A stretch of DNA of 64,000 nt, from positions 6,162 through 70,161 of the forward strand of contig JBFWPT010000015.1 in assembly GCA_050249835.1 (NCBI GenBank). Direction: 5' to 3'. Of this stretch, positions 51,552 to 59,226 are shown piece by piece. Position numbers and translations under genes: made by a program. Position 1 is the first letter of the stretch; every line of letters begins with the position of its first letter. The stretch comes from Miltoncostaea sp050249835. GTDB taxonomy: Bacteria; Actinomycetota; Thermoleophilia; Miltoncostaeales; Miltoncostaeaceae. The notes beneath the pieces are model-generated. The model worked only from the letters and a program-made list of their open reading frames with translations. It made no database searches and was not told where the DNA came from.

Positions 51552-51968
51552 ATGCGCACACGCCGTGCCCTCGCCTCGGCGTCCCTCGCCGCCCTCCTCC
51601 TGGTCCCGGCGGCCGGGTCGGCCGCCCCCTCGCCGGACCTCGCGGGGACCTGGTCCTGGCGGGACCACGACGAGTCGCTCACCGACGGGCGCAACGCGCG
51701 CACGGGGGTCGTGACCGTCCACGGGGACGCCGCCACCCTGCGGCTCGGCCGCGGCCCGGCGCGGCGCCTGGCGGTCGCCCGCAACGGCCGGTCCTTCACG
51801 GTGGTCGTCACCCGGCGGGCGGGCCGTCGGGGCGAGGACCGGGTCCGCGTGCGCTACCGGGGGCGCCTCACGACCGGCCCCGAGGGCGCGCGCCTCGCGG
51901 GCGACCTCACCATCCTGAGCCCCCGCTACCCGGGCAGGAGCGCCTTCTCCGCGATCCGACGGGGCTAG
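51552..51968 (+). CDS. Small secreted protein, 138 aa
   Basis: A signal peptide (RALASASLAALLLVPAAGSAA) is followed by a basic, beta-rich domain of about 110 residues: DLAGTWSWRDHDESLTDG, then TVVVTRR and GDLTILSPRYPG. No family is recognised. The GTW opening resembles small lipocalin-like secreted domains, but that is only an impression. In the 245-nt upstream gap a TTGACA at 51392-51397 is the only -35-like box; a matching -10 is weak. It ends convergently with the nucleotidyltransferase gene. Confidence 0.6.
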   Translation: MRTRRALASASLAALLLVPAAGSAAPSPDLAGTWSWRDHDESLTDGRNARTGVVTVHGDAATLRLGRGPARRLAVARNGRSFTVVVTRRAGRRGEDRVRVRYRGRLTTGPEGARLAGDLTILSPRYPGRSAFSAIRRG

Positions 51969-53041
51969 TGCTCCGCCAGTCCCGCGTCGTGGTCCGCCTT
52001 GCGGCGGCCGGCGCCGCGGACGGCGGCCGCGCTGCGCGACAGCTTGGCCGGCCAGCCCTCCCCGCCCTCCGGGCGCAGCTCCTTGCGGGCGACGCGCAGG
52101 CACTCGTCGGCGGCGTGCCGGGCCGGCACGGCCCAGAACCCGGCGAACCAGCGCTCCAGGTGCGACTCCAGCACCGTCCGCCCCCGGGGGGCGCGCAGGC
52201 CGCCCGCCCAGGTGAGCATCGGCAGCGTGGGACGGCCGCCGGCGAGCACCGCGCGGGCGGCCGCGTCCGTCGTGCCCCACATGCCGGCGACGCCCCACCG
52301 GCGGGCCAGGGACGCGACCTCGGCGGGGGTGGACCGGCGAGCGACGAGCTGGACGTCGACCAGGTCACGGATGCAGCCCAGGGGCACGTTCGACCACGAG
52401 TGCGCGGCCAGCACCAGCGCGTGGGACGCCGGGTCGAGCGCGAGCACGCCGTCGACGCCGGTGTGGCCGGGGACGGCGCGGGCGATCAGCTCCGACGCCG
52501 GCGGCGGGGTGGCGTAGAGGGGCCACTTGGGGGCGTGGTGAACCTCGACGATCGTCGGCAGGGAGGGGAGCTTGAGGGGCCGCAGGTGGTGGATGTCCTC
52601 GTACACCTCGGGCTCCCCGACCTCCTCGAAACCCGCCGCGATGAGGGCCCGCTGGGCGGCGGGCGCGTCCGGCACGAGGATGTCGAGGTCGTGGAAGAGC
52701 CGGAGGGCCGGGTCGGGGTAGTGCGCCGCGACCTCCATGCCCTTGAACAGCACCACCGGGCCGTCGACCGCCGCCCGCACGCGCTCCAGCACCAGGGGCG
52801 CGGTGATCCCCACCACCGTCGCGATGCTCTCCAGCTCGATGAAACCCTCCGGCACGGGCCTGCCGGCCTGGCGCAGCGCGCGTGCCGCGAGCAGCTGCAG
52901 GCGGTGCTCGGCCAGGTCGTCCTCGTGGACGACGGGCCCGATCCAGCGGTCCACGGCGCCCCAGAGACGCGCCTCCGCGGGCCCCGTAAGGGCCACGGGC
53001 GGGGCGGACGTGCCGGGGGCCTCGACGCGCGGCTCAGGCAT
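51965..53041 (-). CDS. Nucleotidyltransferase-fold protein (PF14907-like, RiPP-associated)
   Basis: This 358-aa protein has the nucleotidyltransferase core GPVVLFKGMEVAAHYPDPALRL followed by FHDLDILV, giving the K-G and D-L-D residues expected of PF14907. A His-rich middle follows (YEDIHHLRPLKLP, IVEVHHAPKWPLY). Members of this family occur in lasso-peptide clusters of the paeninodin type. ATG 53041 overlaps the kinase gene. It is the last gene of the peptide operon; its substrate is unknown, possibly the peptide or its phosphate. Confidence 0.8.
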   Translation of the reverse strand: MPEPRVEAPGTSAPPVALTGPAEARLWGAVDRWIGPVVHEDDLAEHRLQLLAARALRQAGRPVPEGFIELESIATVVGITAPLVLERVRAAVDGPVVLFKGMEVAAHYPDPALRLFHDLDILVPDAPAAQRALIAAGFEEVGEPEVYEDIHHLRPLKLPSLPTIVEVHHAPKWPLYATPPPASELIARAVPGHTGVDGVLALDPASHALVLAAHSWSNVPLGCIRDLVDVQLVARRSTPAEVASLARRWGVAGMWGTTDAAARAVLAGGRPTLPMLTWAGGLRAPRGRTVLESHLERWFAGFWAVPARHAADECLRVARKELRPEGGEGWPAKLSRSAAAVRGAGRRKADHDAGLAEH

Positions 53042-53990
53042 GGCCGGCCACGAACCGGACGACGTCGGGCAGGGCCTCGACGGTGAGCGGCCGGTGCAGG
53101 CGCCAGACCGGCACCGAGTCGGCGAGGGCGGCGATGCCCTCGAAGCAGGCCCCCTCGGCCTCGCGCCCCGGCAGGCTGAACCTCAGGGGCCACAGCTCCG
53201 GGATGGCCGCGGTGGGGGCGACCGGCTCCATCGACATCTCGTCGGCGGGGTCGCCCAGCAGGACGATCCCGCGCAGGGGCACGGGCGCGCAGTCGCCCAC
53301 CAGGTCCTCCGCGGGCCGCAGCCGCACCCGGTCGGGCGTGACGTGCGCCTCCGGCATCGCGGTCACGCCGAGCTCGGCCGCCATGTCCGGCCGCAGGCGC
53401 ATGAGCGCCGGGCCGGGGACGACGACCGGGCCGCCGTGCTCGTGGCGGATACAGGAGAGGTCGTCGCTCAGCAGCCGGTGGCCCTCGCGCCAGAAGGCCG
53501 CGGCGAGCGTGCTCTTGCCGTGCCCGCTCGGCGCGCCGACGAGGAGCGCCCCGTCGCCGGTCTGCACCGCGGCCGCGTGGAGCGAGGTGTCGCCGCGGGC
53601 GAGGAAGCACAGCAGCGCCGGCAGGCCCCACAGCCGCTCCTCGCGCCGGAGGGGGTCCTCGTCGGCGGGGACGGCGATCTCGCGGCGCGCCGGGTCGACG
53701 AGGTACCAGCCCACCGTGTCGATCCAGAGGCGGAAGCGCCCGTGGTCGTCGGCGTGGAGGCGCGCGTGGAGGGCGACCCCCTCGCCGGGGAACCACTCCA
53801 TCAGCAGCGGCGCGCCGGCGTCGCCGTCCTCGTGGTGGTCCACCACCCGCAGCGGCTCGCCGTCGCCGTGGCGCAGGAAGCGGAACGCCAGGGGCGAGTC
53901 GATGGCGAAGCCGTAGCAGGTGCCGCCGGCCGCACCGTCCGGCGCCGCGCCGCCCGCGGAGCGGGCGGCGTGCGTGTCCTCGGGCGCCAT
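53034..53990 (-). CDS. HPr kinase/phosphorylase-like serine kinase (RiPP tailoring type)
   Basis: In this 318-aa protein, the N-terminal 135 residues are beta-rich. The P-loop VGAPSGHGKST (152-161) and the metal-binding LLSDDLSC (Asp 176-177) match the HprK C-terminal kinase fold. The HprK regulatory and capping His region is absent, as in peptide-modifying homologues from lasso clusters that phosphorylate a C-terminal Ser. The gene follows the ABC permease with an ATGA overlap. The small peptide of the operon ends in LSSTF, offering Ser/Thr targets; that is inference. Confidence 0.85.
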   Translation of the reverse strand: MAPEDTHAARSAGGAAPDGAAGGTCYGFAIDSPLAFRFLRHGDGEPLRVVDHHEDGDAGAPLLMEWFPGEGVALHARLHADDHGRFRLWIDTVGWYLVDPARREIAVPADEDPLRREERLWGLPALLCFLARGDTSLHAAAVQTGDGALLVGAPSGHGKSTLAAAFWREGHRLLSDDLSCIRHEHGGPVVVPGPALMRLRPDMAAELGVTAMPEAHVTPDRVRLRPAEDLVGDCAPVPLRGIVLLGDPADEMSMEPVAPTAAIPELWPLRFSLPGREAEGACFEGIAALADSVPVWRLHRPLTVEALPDVVRFVAGHA

Positions 53991-54841
53991 CAGTAGTCCC
54001 CCAGGGTCCCCTTGCGCAGCTCGCGCCGCAGCGCCTTCGCGTAGAGGGCGTACCCGATCGCGAGCGAGACCAGCGCCATCGGTATCAGCAGGGCGAGGGT
54101 CGGGCCCACGTCCGACCACCCGGCGCCGCCCAGCACGGCGTCGCGCATGCTCTCGAGGGCCACGGCGAACGGGTTGGCCTCGGCGGTCGCCTGGATCCAG
54201 CCCGGCAGCACGCTGAGCGGGAAGTACGCGCCGGAGGCCACGGTCATGAGGCCCGCAAGGAGGGCGACGGCGCCCTCGCCGCGCCGGAACGCGATCACGG
54301 CGGCGGCGGCCATGACGCCGAGGCCCCAGACGAAGGGGACCACCGCCGCGAGGACGACCGTGGCCGGCAGGATGCCCGAGGCCTGGAAGTCCAGGCCGAA
54401 GCCCAGGGAGATGACCGTGAGGAAGACGATCATCCGGATGGGCACGTAGATGAGGTCGTACACGAGGGTCCCGAGCTGAAGCGTCAGGGTCCTCGTGGGC
54501 GTCAGCATCAGCACCTCGAGGGTGCCCTGGAACTGCTCCTCCCGGATCGCGCCGGCGACCTGGTTCAGGGCGAGCTGGACGAAGGACCCGAGGACGATGC
54601 CGATCGCGACGAACTCGAGGTAGGTGGTCGGGTCGCCGCCGAACGACGGGAGCGTCGACGGGTCCACGATCAGGCCGATGAAGTAGAACATGAAGACCTG
54701 GACGATCAGGCCCGCCGCGTCCGAGAAGAAGTCCACCCGGTAGCTCCACGCGACGAGCAGGTCGCGGCGCAGGAAGGCCCCGAGCTTGCCCGTCTCCTCG
54801 CGGATGCCGCCCAGGCCGCGGCCGATGGCGCGGGCGGTCAC
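53990..54841 (-). CDS. ABC-2 type transporter permease
   Basis: This 283-aa protein has six hydrophobic helices (SDAAGLIVQVFMFYFIGLIV, GILPATVVLAAVVPFVWGLG, GAVALLAGLMTVASGAYFPL and others). The ABC-2 signature region EEQFQGTLEVLMLTPTRTLTL lies between helices 2 and 3. It forms an exporter with the ATPase encoded just upstream. GTG 54841 overlaps that gene by 4 nt, and the stop overlaps the kinase start. The likely cargo is the small peptide of this operon. Confidence 0.88.
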   Translation of the reverse strand: MTARAIGRGLGGIREETGKLGAFLRRDLLVAWSYRVDFFSDAAGLIVQVFMFYFIGLIVDPSTLPSFGGDPTTYLEFVAIGIVLGSFVQLALNQVAGAIREEQFQGTLEVLMLTPTRTLTLQLGTLVYDLIYVPIRMIVFLTVISLGFGLDFQASGILPATVVLAAVVPFVWGLGVMAAAAVIAFRRGEGAVALLAGLMTVASGAYFPLSVLPGWIQATAEANPFAVALESMRDAVLGGAGWSDVGPTLALLIPMALVSLAIGYALYAKALRRELRKGTLGDY

Positions 54842-55833
54842 GTCCCCGGGTCCCCGGTCAGGGAGCGGAAGGCCTCCTCGAGCGCCGACCGCTCCTCGGT
54901 GCACGAGATGACCTGGGCGCCCGCGGAGACCAGGCGCGCGATGGCGTCGCCCAGGATCACGTCGTCGGCGAGCGCGAGCGACAGGTGCGACGTCGAGCCG
55001 GGCACGCTGGGCTCGAGGGTCCCCATCCCCTCCACCGCGCCGCGCAGGCGGGCGAGGTCGTCCGCGTCGGTCGCCTCGTCCAGTCGCAGCAGGTAGCCGC
55101 GCATGCGGGCGTGCTCCATCAGCCCGGGGACGCTGCCGTCGAAGCAGACCTCCCCGCGCCGCAGCAGGGTGACGGCCTCGGCGAAGCCCCGGATCTCGTC
55201 GATGCGCTGGGTGGTCCAGATGACGGCGGTGCCCCGGTCGGCGATGTCCCGCACGAGGGCCCGCACCTGGTCGGCGGCCTCGGGGTCGAGGTCGTGGGTC
55301 GCCTCGTCCACGAGCAGCACCTCGGGACGGGTGAGCAGGGTGCGCGCCACCGAGAGGCGCTTCTGCATGCCGTGGGAGTAGGTGCTGACGGGGCGGCGGG
55401 CCGCGTCGGTCAGGCCGACGTCCTCGATGGCCGCGGCCACGCGCGAGCGCGCCTCGCGCCAGGGGAGGCCGTGGAGCCGGGCGAAGAACCGGAGGTTCTC
55501 GAGGCCCGAGATGCGGAGGTAGAGGGACCGGTCCCCGGAGGGCACGAACCCCACCCGCCGCCGGAACCCGAGGTCGCGGGAGGCCGGGTTCTCCCCGAGC
55601 ACGGAGATGGTCCCCTCGCTGGGGACCAGCAGGCCCATCACGGCCCGGAGGAGCGTGGTCTTCCCGGCGCCGTTCGGGCCGAGGAGGGCGTGGATGTGGC
55701 CCGGCGAGACGGCGAGGTCGACGCCCTTGAGGGCCTCCTCCCCGTCGAACCGATGCCGGACTCCCCGGGCTTCCACGAAGTGGATGGCCCGAGGAGACAC
55801 GGCGATCGGATCAGCCGTCGCCGTCACCTGCAC
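54838..55833 (-). CDS. ABC transporter ATP-binding protein
   Basis: This 331-aa protein has Walker A GPNGAGKTT (about 53-61), Q-loop region VGFVPSGDRSLYLRIS, signature YSHGMQKRLSVART, Walker B VLLVDEATHDLD and switch His region. The signature is SHGMQ instead of LSGGQ and the Walker B Glu is followed by Ala (DEAT, not DEPT); both are tolerated in exporters of this DrrA/NatA type. A C-terminal extension of about 90 residues follows. Start GTG 55833 has an AGAGGGGG site, 20 nt after the peptide gene. Confidence 0.88.
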   Translation of the reverse strand: MQVTATADPIAVSPRAIHFVEARGVRHRFDGEEALKGVDLAVSPGHIHALLGPNGAGKTTLLRAVMGLLVPSEGTISVLGENPASRDLGFRRRVGFVPSGDRSLYLRISGLENLRFFARLHGLPWREARSRVAAAIEDVGLTDAARRPVSTYSHGMQKRLSVARTLLTRPEVLLVDEATHDLDPEAADQVRALVRDIADRGTAVIWTTQRIDEIRGFAEAVTLLRRGEVCFDGSVPGLMEHARMRGYLLRLDEATDADDLARLRGAVEGMGTLEPSVPGSTSHLSLALADDVILGDAIARLVSAGAQVISCTEERSALEEAFRSLTGDPGT

Positions 55834-55852
55834 GGCGATGGCGTTTCCCCCT

Positions 55853-56008
55853 CTAGAAGGTCGAGGAGAGACCCGGGCCGTTCGGAGGCTTCGGCCTCGA
55901 AGGGCGCCGGCGCCGACGGCGACGGCCGTCGAACGTGTTGTCGGCGATGGACCCGTGGTCCGCGACGACAGGCGTCTCGTAGGTGACCTTCTCGGTGTTG
56001 CTGTTCAT
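55853..56008 (-). CDS. RiPP precursor-like peptide with lasso-type leader and poly-Arg core
   Basis: This 51-aa peptide shows a leader that fits the lasso RiPP pattern Y-x-x-P-x5-G-x5-T: Tyr10, Pro13, Gly19 and Thr25 in YETPVVADHGSIADNT. The C-terminal part is FDG, then seven Arg (29-35), then PSRPKPPNGPGLSSTF. No Asp/Glu follows residue 27, so a classical lasso ring cannot form on the core. ATG 56008 has AAGGA 9 nt upstream. A 72-aa form from ATG 56071 with GGAGG upstream is possible but would give an untypical leader. It is the first gene of the operon with exporter, kinase and nucleotidyltransferase. Confidence 0.7.
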   Translation of the reverse strand: MNSNTEKVTYETPVVADHGSIADNTFDGRRRRRRRPSRPKPPNGPGLSSTF

Positions 56009-56117
56009 CGATGTACGTCCTTGTTCGAGGAACGCATGTTGCAGCGCGACTATCGCGGCGCGGAACCGCATTGCCCCCCCTCCGAGGGATAGGTTTCCGG
56101 CCGCTCGCGAGGCTAGG

Positions 56118-56150
56118 AGGGGAGGGCCGCCGAGCGCGGCCCTCCCCTCT
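56118..56150. terminator. Hairpin terminator of the 500-aa secreted-protein gene
   Basis: A perfect 14-bp stem (GAGGGGAGGGCCGC and complement) with a 5-nt loop, 6 nt after the stop at 56156 in the minus direction and about 110 nt upstream of the peptide gene. It separates the two transcription units. Confidence 0.7.
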
Positions 56151-56155
56151 CATCG

Positions 56156-57658
56156 TCAGCGGGGCAGGAAAACCGCAGTCCGCAGAGGCGCCTTGCCCTT
56201 GCGGGTCTGCACGACGCGCAGGTAGCGGTCGCCCGAGGACGCCTTCAGCGTGATCGTCCAGTTCTTGCCGTTCTTGCGGACGACCGGCCGCTTGGTGCGG
56301 GCCTTGGCGAGCGTCGCGCCCTGGCGGACCGACAACGAGCGCCGGGCGGCGTTGCTGGTGAGGACCAGGTCGAGCCGCTTGCCGCGGACGTCGAAGCCGC
56401 GCAGCGACAGGGCGCCCGTGCGGACCACCTTCAGCTTGTAGAGCGTGTTGGTGGCGAGCGGGGAGCCGCCCGCGGCCGCGGTGACGGCCGACGGGTTGCC
56501 GCTGCCCGAGATGGCCAGCGAGACGCCCCCGCGCAGCGGGAGCGGCTTGGACGGCGTCACGACGACCTGGTTGAGCCGCGGGACGTAGACGACCCGGGTC
56601 GGCAGCACGAGGCCGTTGCCGCGGACGAGCCGGACGGCGTTGGTCGGCACGCGGACCGCGCGGTCGAACTCGATGACGATACGGCCCTTGCGGGCGACCT
56701 GCCCGTTGGGGCCGGGGGCCACGGCGAGGATCTTCGGACCCACGCCGCCGGGGCCGCCGGGGCCGCCGCCGGGGCCGCCCGGGCCCACGGGGGTGCTCGG
56801 CGTGGCGCCGGTCTGGTTCGGGTTGTCGAGGACGAACTGCTTGAAGACCGTCGTGAACGGGCCGGGGACCGGGGCCACGTCGGGGTCGTCGTCGTAGTTA
56901 GTCGTAAGGACGCCGGCCACGGTGCCGGCGGTCTTGAACTCCGGGACCGACGAGGTCTCGTTGACGCAGCCCGCCGAGCCGAAGAGGCAGGTGGCGCCGG
57001 CGCCGATCGCGGTGCGCGGGCCGCCGTCCACCTGGTAGGCCGGGGTGACGGTGCCGGCGGCGTCGACCGTGAGGATGAGCGTGACGGTCGTGCCCCCGCC
57101 GGGGTTGAACGTGCGGTTGGAGACCGCGGCGCTCGTGCCGTCCTTCTCGTGGAGGAAGTTCAGCGCCGTGACGGTGGTGCCGCCCTGGGGACGGACGCTC
57201 AGCACGAGCTTGACGTAGTTGTCCTGGTCGCGGCCGATGAACACGCCCGCCGACTGGAACGGGACCTGTGCCGGGTTCGGGAGCTGGATGGTCGTCCGGG
57301 CCTCATAGCCCTGGGCGCCCGGGTCGACCGGCAGGGCGAGGGCGTTCTCCTGGTTGTTCAGGCCCAGGAAGGCGTCGCCGCCGCTCGAGGTGATCGACAG
57401 GCCGCCCGCGACGGCCACGTTGCCCGGGACGGTCGTGGAGCCCGGGAGGGAGGTCGTGAAGCCCGAGTCCGCCTGCGTGCCGGCAACCGGCGCGGCGAAG
57501 TCCAGCGTGTTGACGGCCGCGGAGGCGGCGGGGGCCAGCGCCCCGAGGGCGGCGGTCGCGCCGACCGCCGCGTAGGCCAGGCCGCGGCGGGAACCGCGCC
57601 GGCGCACTGACCGCACCGCGGTCGCGTCCGGGCGACGGACGTCGTCCAACTGAACCAT
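56156..57658 (-). CDS. Secreted protein with ConA-like N-terminal domain
   Basis: This 500-aa protein has a long twin-Arg-containing N-terminus (VRRRGSRRGLAYAAVGATAALGALAPAASA) that may be a Tat or Sec signal. The ConA-like module shared with three other proteins of the window follows (LDFAAPVAGTQADSGFTTSL, then FQSAGVFIGRDQDNYVKLVLS). A Gly/Pro linker (GPGGPGGGPGGPGG) leads to an Ig-like domain (IVIEFDRAVRVPTNAVRLV) and a basic beta-rich tail. Two Cys (CLFGSAGC) may form a disulfide. It is probably extracellular and carbohydrate-interacting; enzymatic residues not evident. Confidence 0.8.
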   Translation of the reverse strand: MVQLDDVRRPDATAVRSVRRRGSRRGLAYAAVGATAALGALAPAASAAVNTLDFAAPVAGTQADSGFTTSLPGSTTVPGNVAVAGGLSITSSGGDAFLGLNNQENALALPVDPGAQGYEARTTIQLPNPAQVPFQSAGVFIGRDQDNYVKLVLSVRPQGGTTVTALNFLHEKDGTSAAVSNRTFNPGGGTTVTLILTVDAAGTVTPAYQVDGGPRTAIGAGATCLFGSAGCVNETSSVPEFKTAGTVAGVLTTNYDDDPDVAPVPGPFTTVFKQFVLDNPNQTGATPSTPVGPGGPGGGPGGPGGVGPKILAVAPGPNGQVARKGRIVIEFDRAVRVPTNAVRLVRGNGLVLPTRVVYVPRLNQVVVTPSKPLPLRGGVSLAISGSGNPSAVTAAAGGSPLATNTLYKLKVVRTGALSLRGFDVRGKRLDLVLTSNAARRSLSVRQGATLAKARTKRPVVRKNGKNWTITLKASSGDRYLRVVQTRKGKAPLRTAVFLPR

Positions 57659-57880
57659 TCGAGCCCCCAGAGATCTGATGGTGCGCGGCGGTCAGGAGGA
57701 CGTCGCCGCGCCGTGACCCCGGGGATTATCACACCGCCCCGGGAACGACTTAACCGGCTGGGCGGGGAGTCCGGCCCGCCTGACGGATAGCCCTCTCCCC
57801 TCATTTCGGGCCGGTCGGGGCCGATACAGCCGGTGGGCGCCGCCCACCGCCCCGACGGTCGCTCCACGGAGGGAGACCCC

Positions 57881-59164
57881 ATGCCCGCGCCCAGGATGAG
57901 GCGCACCCTGGCCGCCTGCGCGGCGGTCCTCGCGATGGCCACGGCGAGCGCGCTCGCGTCCGACGACCCCGCCCCCGGCGCCCCCCTCTGGTCGACCGGC
58001 TTCGACGACCCCGGGAGCTGGACCCGGTCCGCGGGGATCGACCAATTCGGCGGCGCCCAGAACGCCTCCGTGGTGCCCGGCCCGGCCGGCTCGAACGGGA
58101 CCGTCCTGCGCGTGCGCACCCCGGCCGGCCAGCCGTGGGGCATCGACCTGCGCCAGGGGTTCGACCGGATGGGCATCGCCCCGCGCGAGGAGGCCTGGCT
58201 CCGGTACCGCATCTGGTTCCCGCATGACTTCGAGTGGGCGGGCGGGGGCAAGATCCCCGGGCTCGCCGGCATCACCGACGGCGACGCGGCGACCTCCACC
58301 TCCGCCGGGGGCGACTACGACGAGGCGAGCTGGAGCGGGCGCCTCTACTGGAAGGAGAACGGCGGCCTCGTCTCCTACCTCTACGTGAAGCACGCCGGCG
58401 GCCGGTACATCGGCCGCAGCGGCGGCCGCTACGTCGGCATCTCCCCGCGCTGGTACGTCGACGCCGAGCCGCGCAAGGGCTATGCGACGTTCACGCCCGG
58501 CGCGTGGAACACGATCGAGATCCAGTACCGGATGAACACGCCCGGCCAGAACGACGGCTGGCACCGGGGCTGGCTCAACGGGCGCCTCGCCATCGACCTG
58601 CGCGACGTGCAGTACCGCACGGCCGGCCACGCCGACCTCGGCATCAACCAGCTCTTCGCGGCCGTCTTCTTCGGCGGGTCCCAGATGCCGCGGCGCGACC
58701 AGGTCCAGTACCTCGACGACATGTCCATCGCCGGCGGCCCGGTGGCCGACGCCGCGCCCTCCGCGGGCCCCGGCGCGCCCCCGCCCCCCGGGGTCCAGGT
58801 CCCCGCCGAGGTCAATCCCCGGCGCCCGGCCGGCGCGGTCCCGCCGCCGGCGGCGCGGCGGCCCCGGGAGCGCGTGACGCTGCGCCTCGGCCCTGCGGCG
58901 CGCGGCCACGGGCGGGTGACCGTCCGGCTGCGGGCGGGGTCGCGGCGCGCGGCGCCGGTCCGCGTGCTGCCGCGCGGCCGCGCGGGCACCGCGTCGATCC
59001 CCCTCCCGCGGGCGCTCGAGGGCGTCGCCCCCCGGGCCGTGAGGGCCGACTGGCGCCCCGGCCGCTCCGGCGCCTGGCGGCGGGCGGCCGCCCGGGTCGT
59101 GGTTCCGCAGGCGGTCGTCACCGGCATACGTAAGGGAGCCGTAATACCGGGGCGGCGGGGTTGA
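57881..59164 (+). CDS. Secreted polysaccharide lyase family 14-like protein
   Basis: In this 427-aa protein, a signal peptide is followed by a beta-jelly-roll with PL14-type segments: LRYRIWFPHDFEWAGGGKIPGL (about 107), WSGRLYWKENGGLVSYLYVK, and FFGGSQMPRRDQVQYLDDM. PL14 enzymes cleave uronate-rich glycans such as alginate or glucuronan by beta-elimination. The C-terminal 140 residues are Arg/Pro-rich and not part of the lyase. ATG 57881 follows GGAGGGA. Neighbouring a GH26-like gene, it may trim or recycle the polysaccharide made here. Confidence 0.8.
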   Translation: MPAPRMRRTLAACAAVLAMATASALASDDPAPGAPLWSTGFDDPGSWTRSAGIDQFGGAQNASVVPGPAGSNGTVLRVRTPAGQPWGIDLRQGFDRMGIAPREEAWLRYRIWFPHDFEWAGGGKIPGLAGITDGDAATSTSAGGDYDEASWSGRLYWKENGGLVSYLYVKHAGGRYIGRSGGRYVGISPRWYVDAEPRKGYATFTPGAWNTIEIQYRMNTPGQNDGWHRGWLNGRLAIDLRDVQYRTAGHADLGINQLFAAVFFGGSQMPRRDQVQYLDDMSIAGGPVADAAPSAGPGAPPPPGVQVPAEVNPRRPAGAVPPPAARRPRERVTLRLGPAARGHGRVTVRLRAGSRRAAPVRVLPRGRAGTASIPLPRALEGVAPRAVRADWRPGRSGAWRRAAARVVVPQAVVTGIRKGAVIPGRRG

Positions 59165-59189
59165 CCTCGGCCACCGGGGCGGGTTTAGT
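59161..59189 (+). promoter_or_regulatory. Sigma-70-type promoter before the GH26-like gene
   Basis: TTGACC (59161-59166), a 17-nt spacer, then TTTAGT (59184-59189): 5/6 and 4/6 matches with ideal spacing, the clearest -35/-10 pair in the window. The -35 box overlaps the end of the lyase gene; transcription should start about 59196. Confidence 0.55.
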
Positions 59190-59226
59190 GCCCGGGTCCG
59201 GTCGCCCGCCGGACACCACGCACATC

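Noticed and set aside
51965..56008. Complete lasso-peptide cluster
   Set aside because: Despite the leader motif, no cyclase, RRE protein or leader peptidase is encoded in the window and the core lacks a ring-closing acid, so only a RiPP-like assignment is made.
59161..59226. TTG 59161 as start of the GH26-like gene, overlapping the lyase stop
   Set aside because: The TTG is the first part of a TTGACC -35 box with a well-spaced TTTAGT. The extra 22 residues are not signal-peptide-like; GTG 59227 gives a normal signal peptide.
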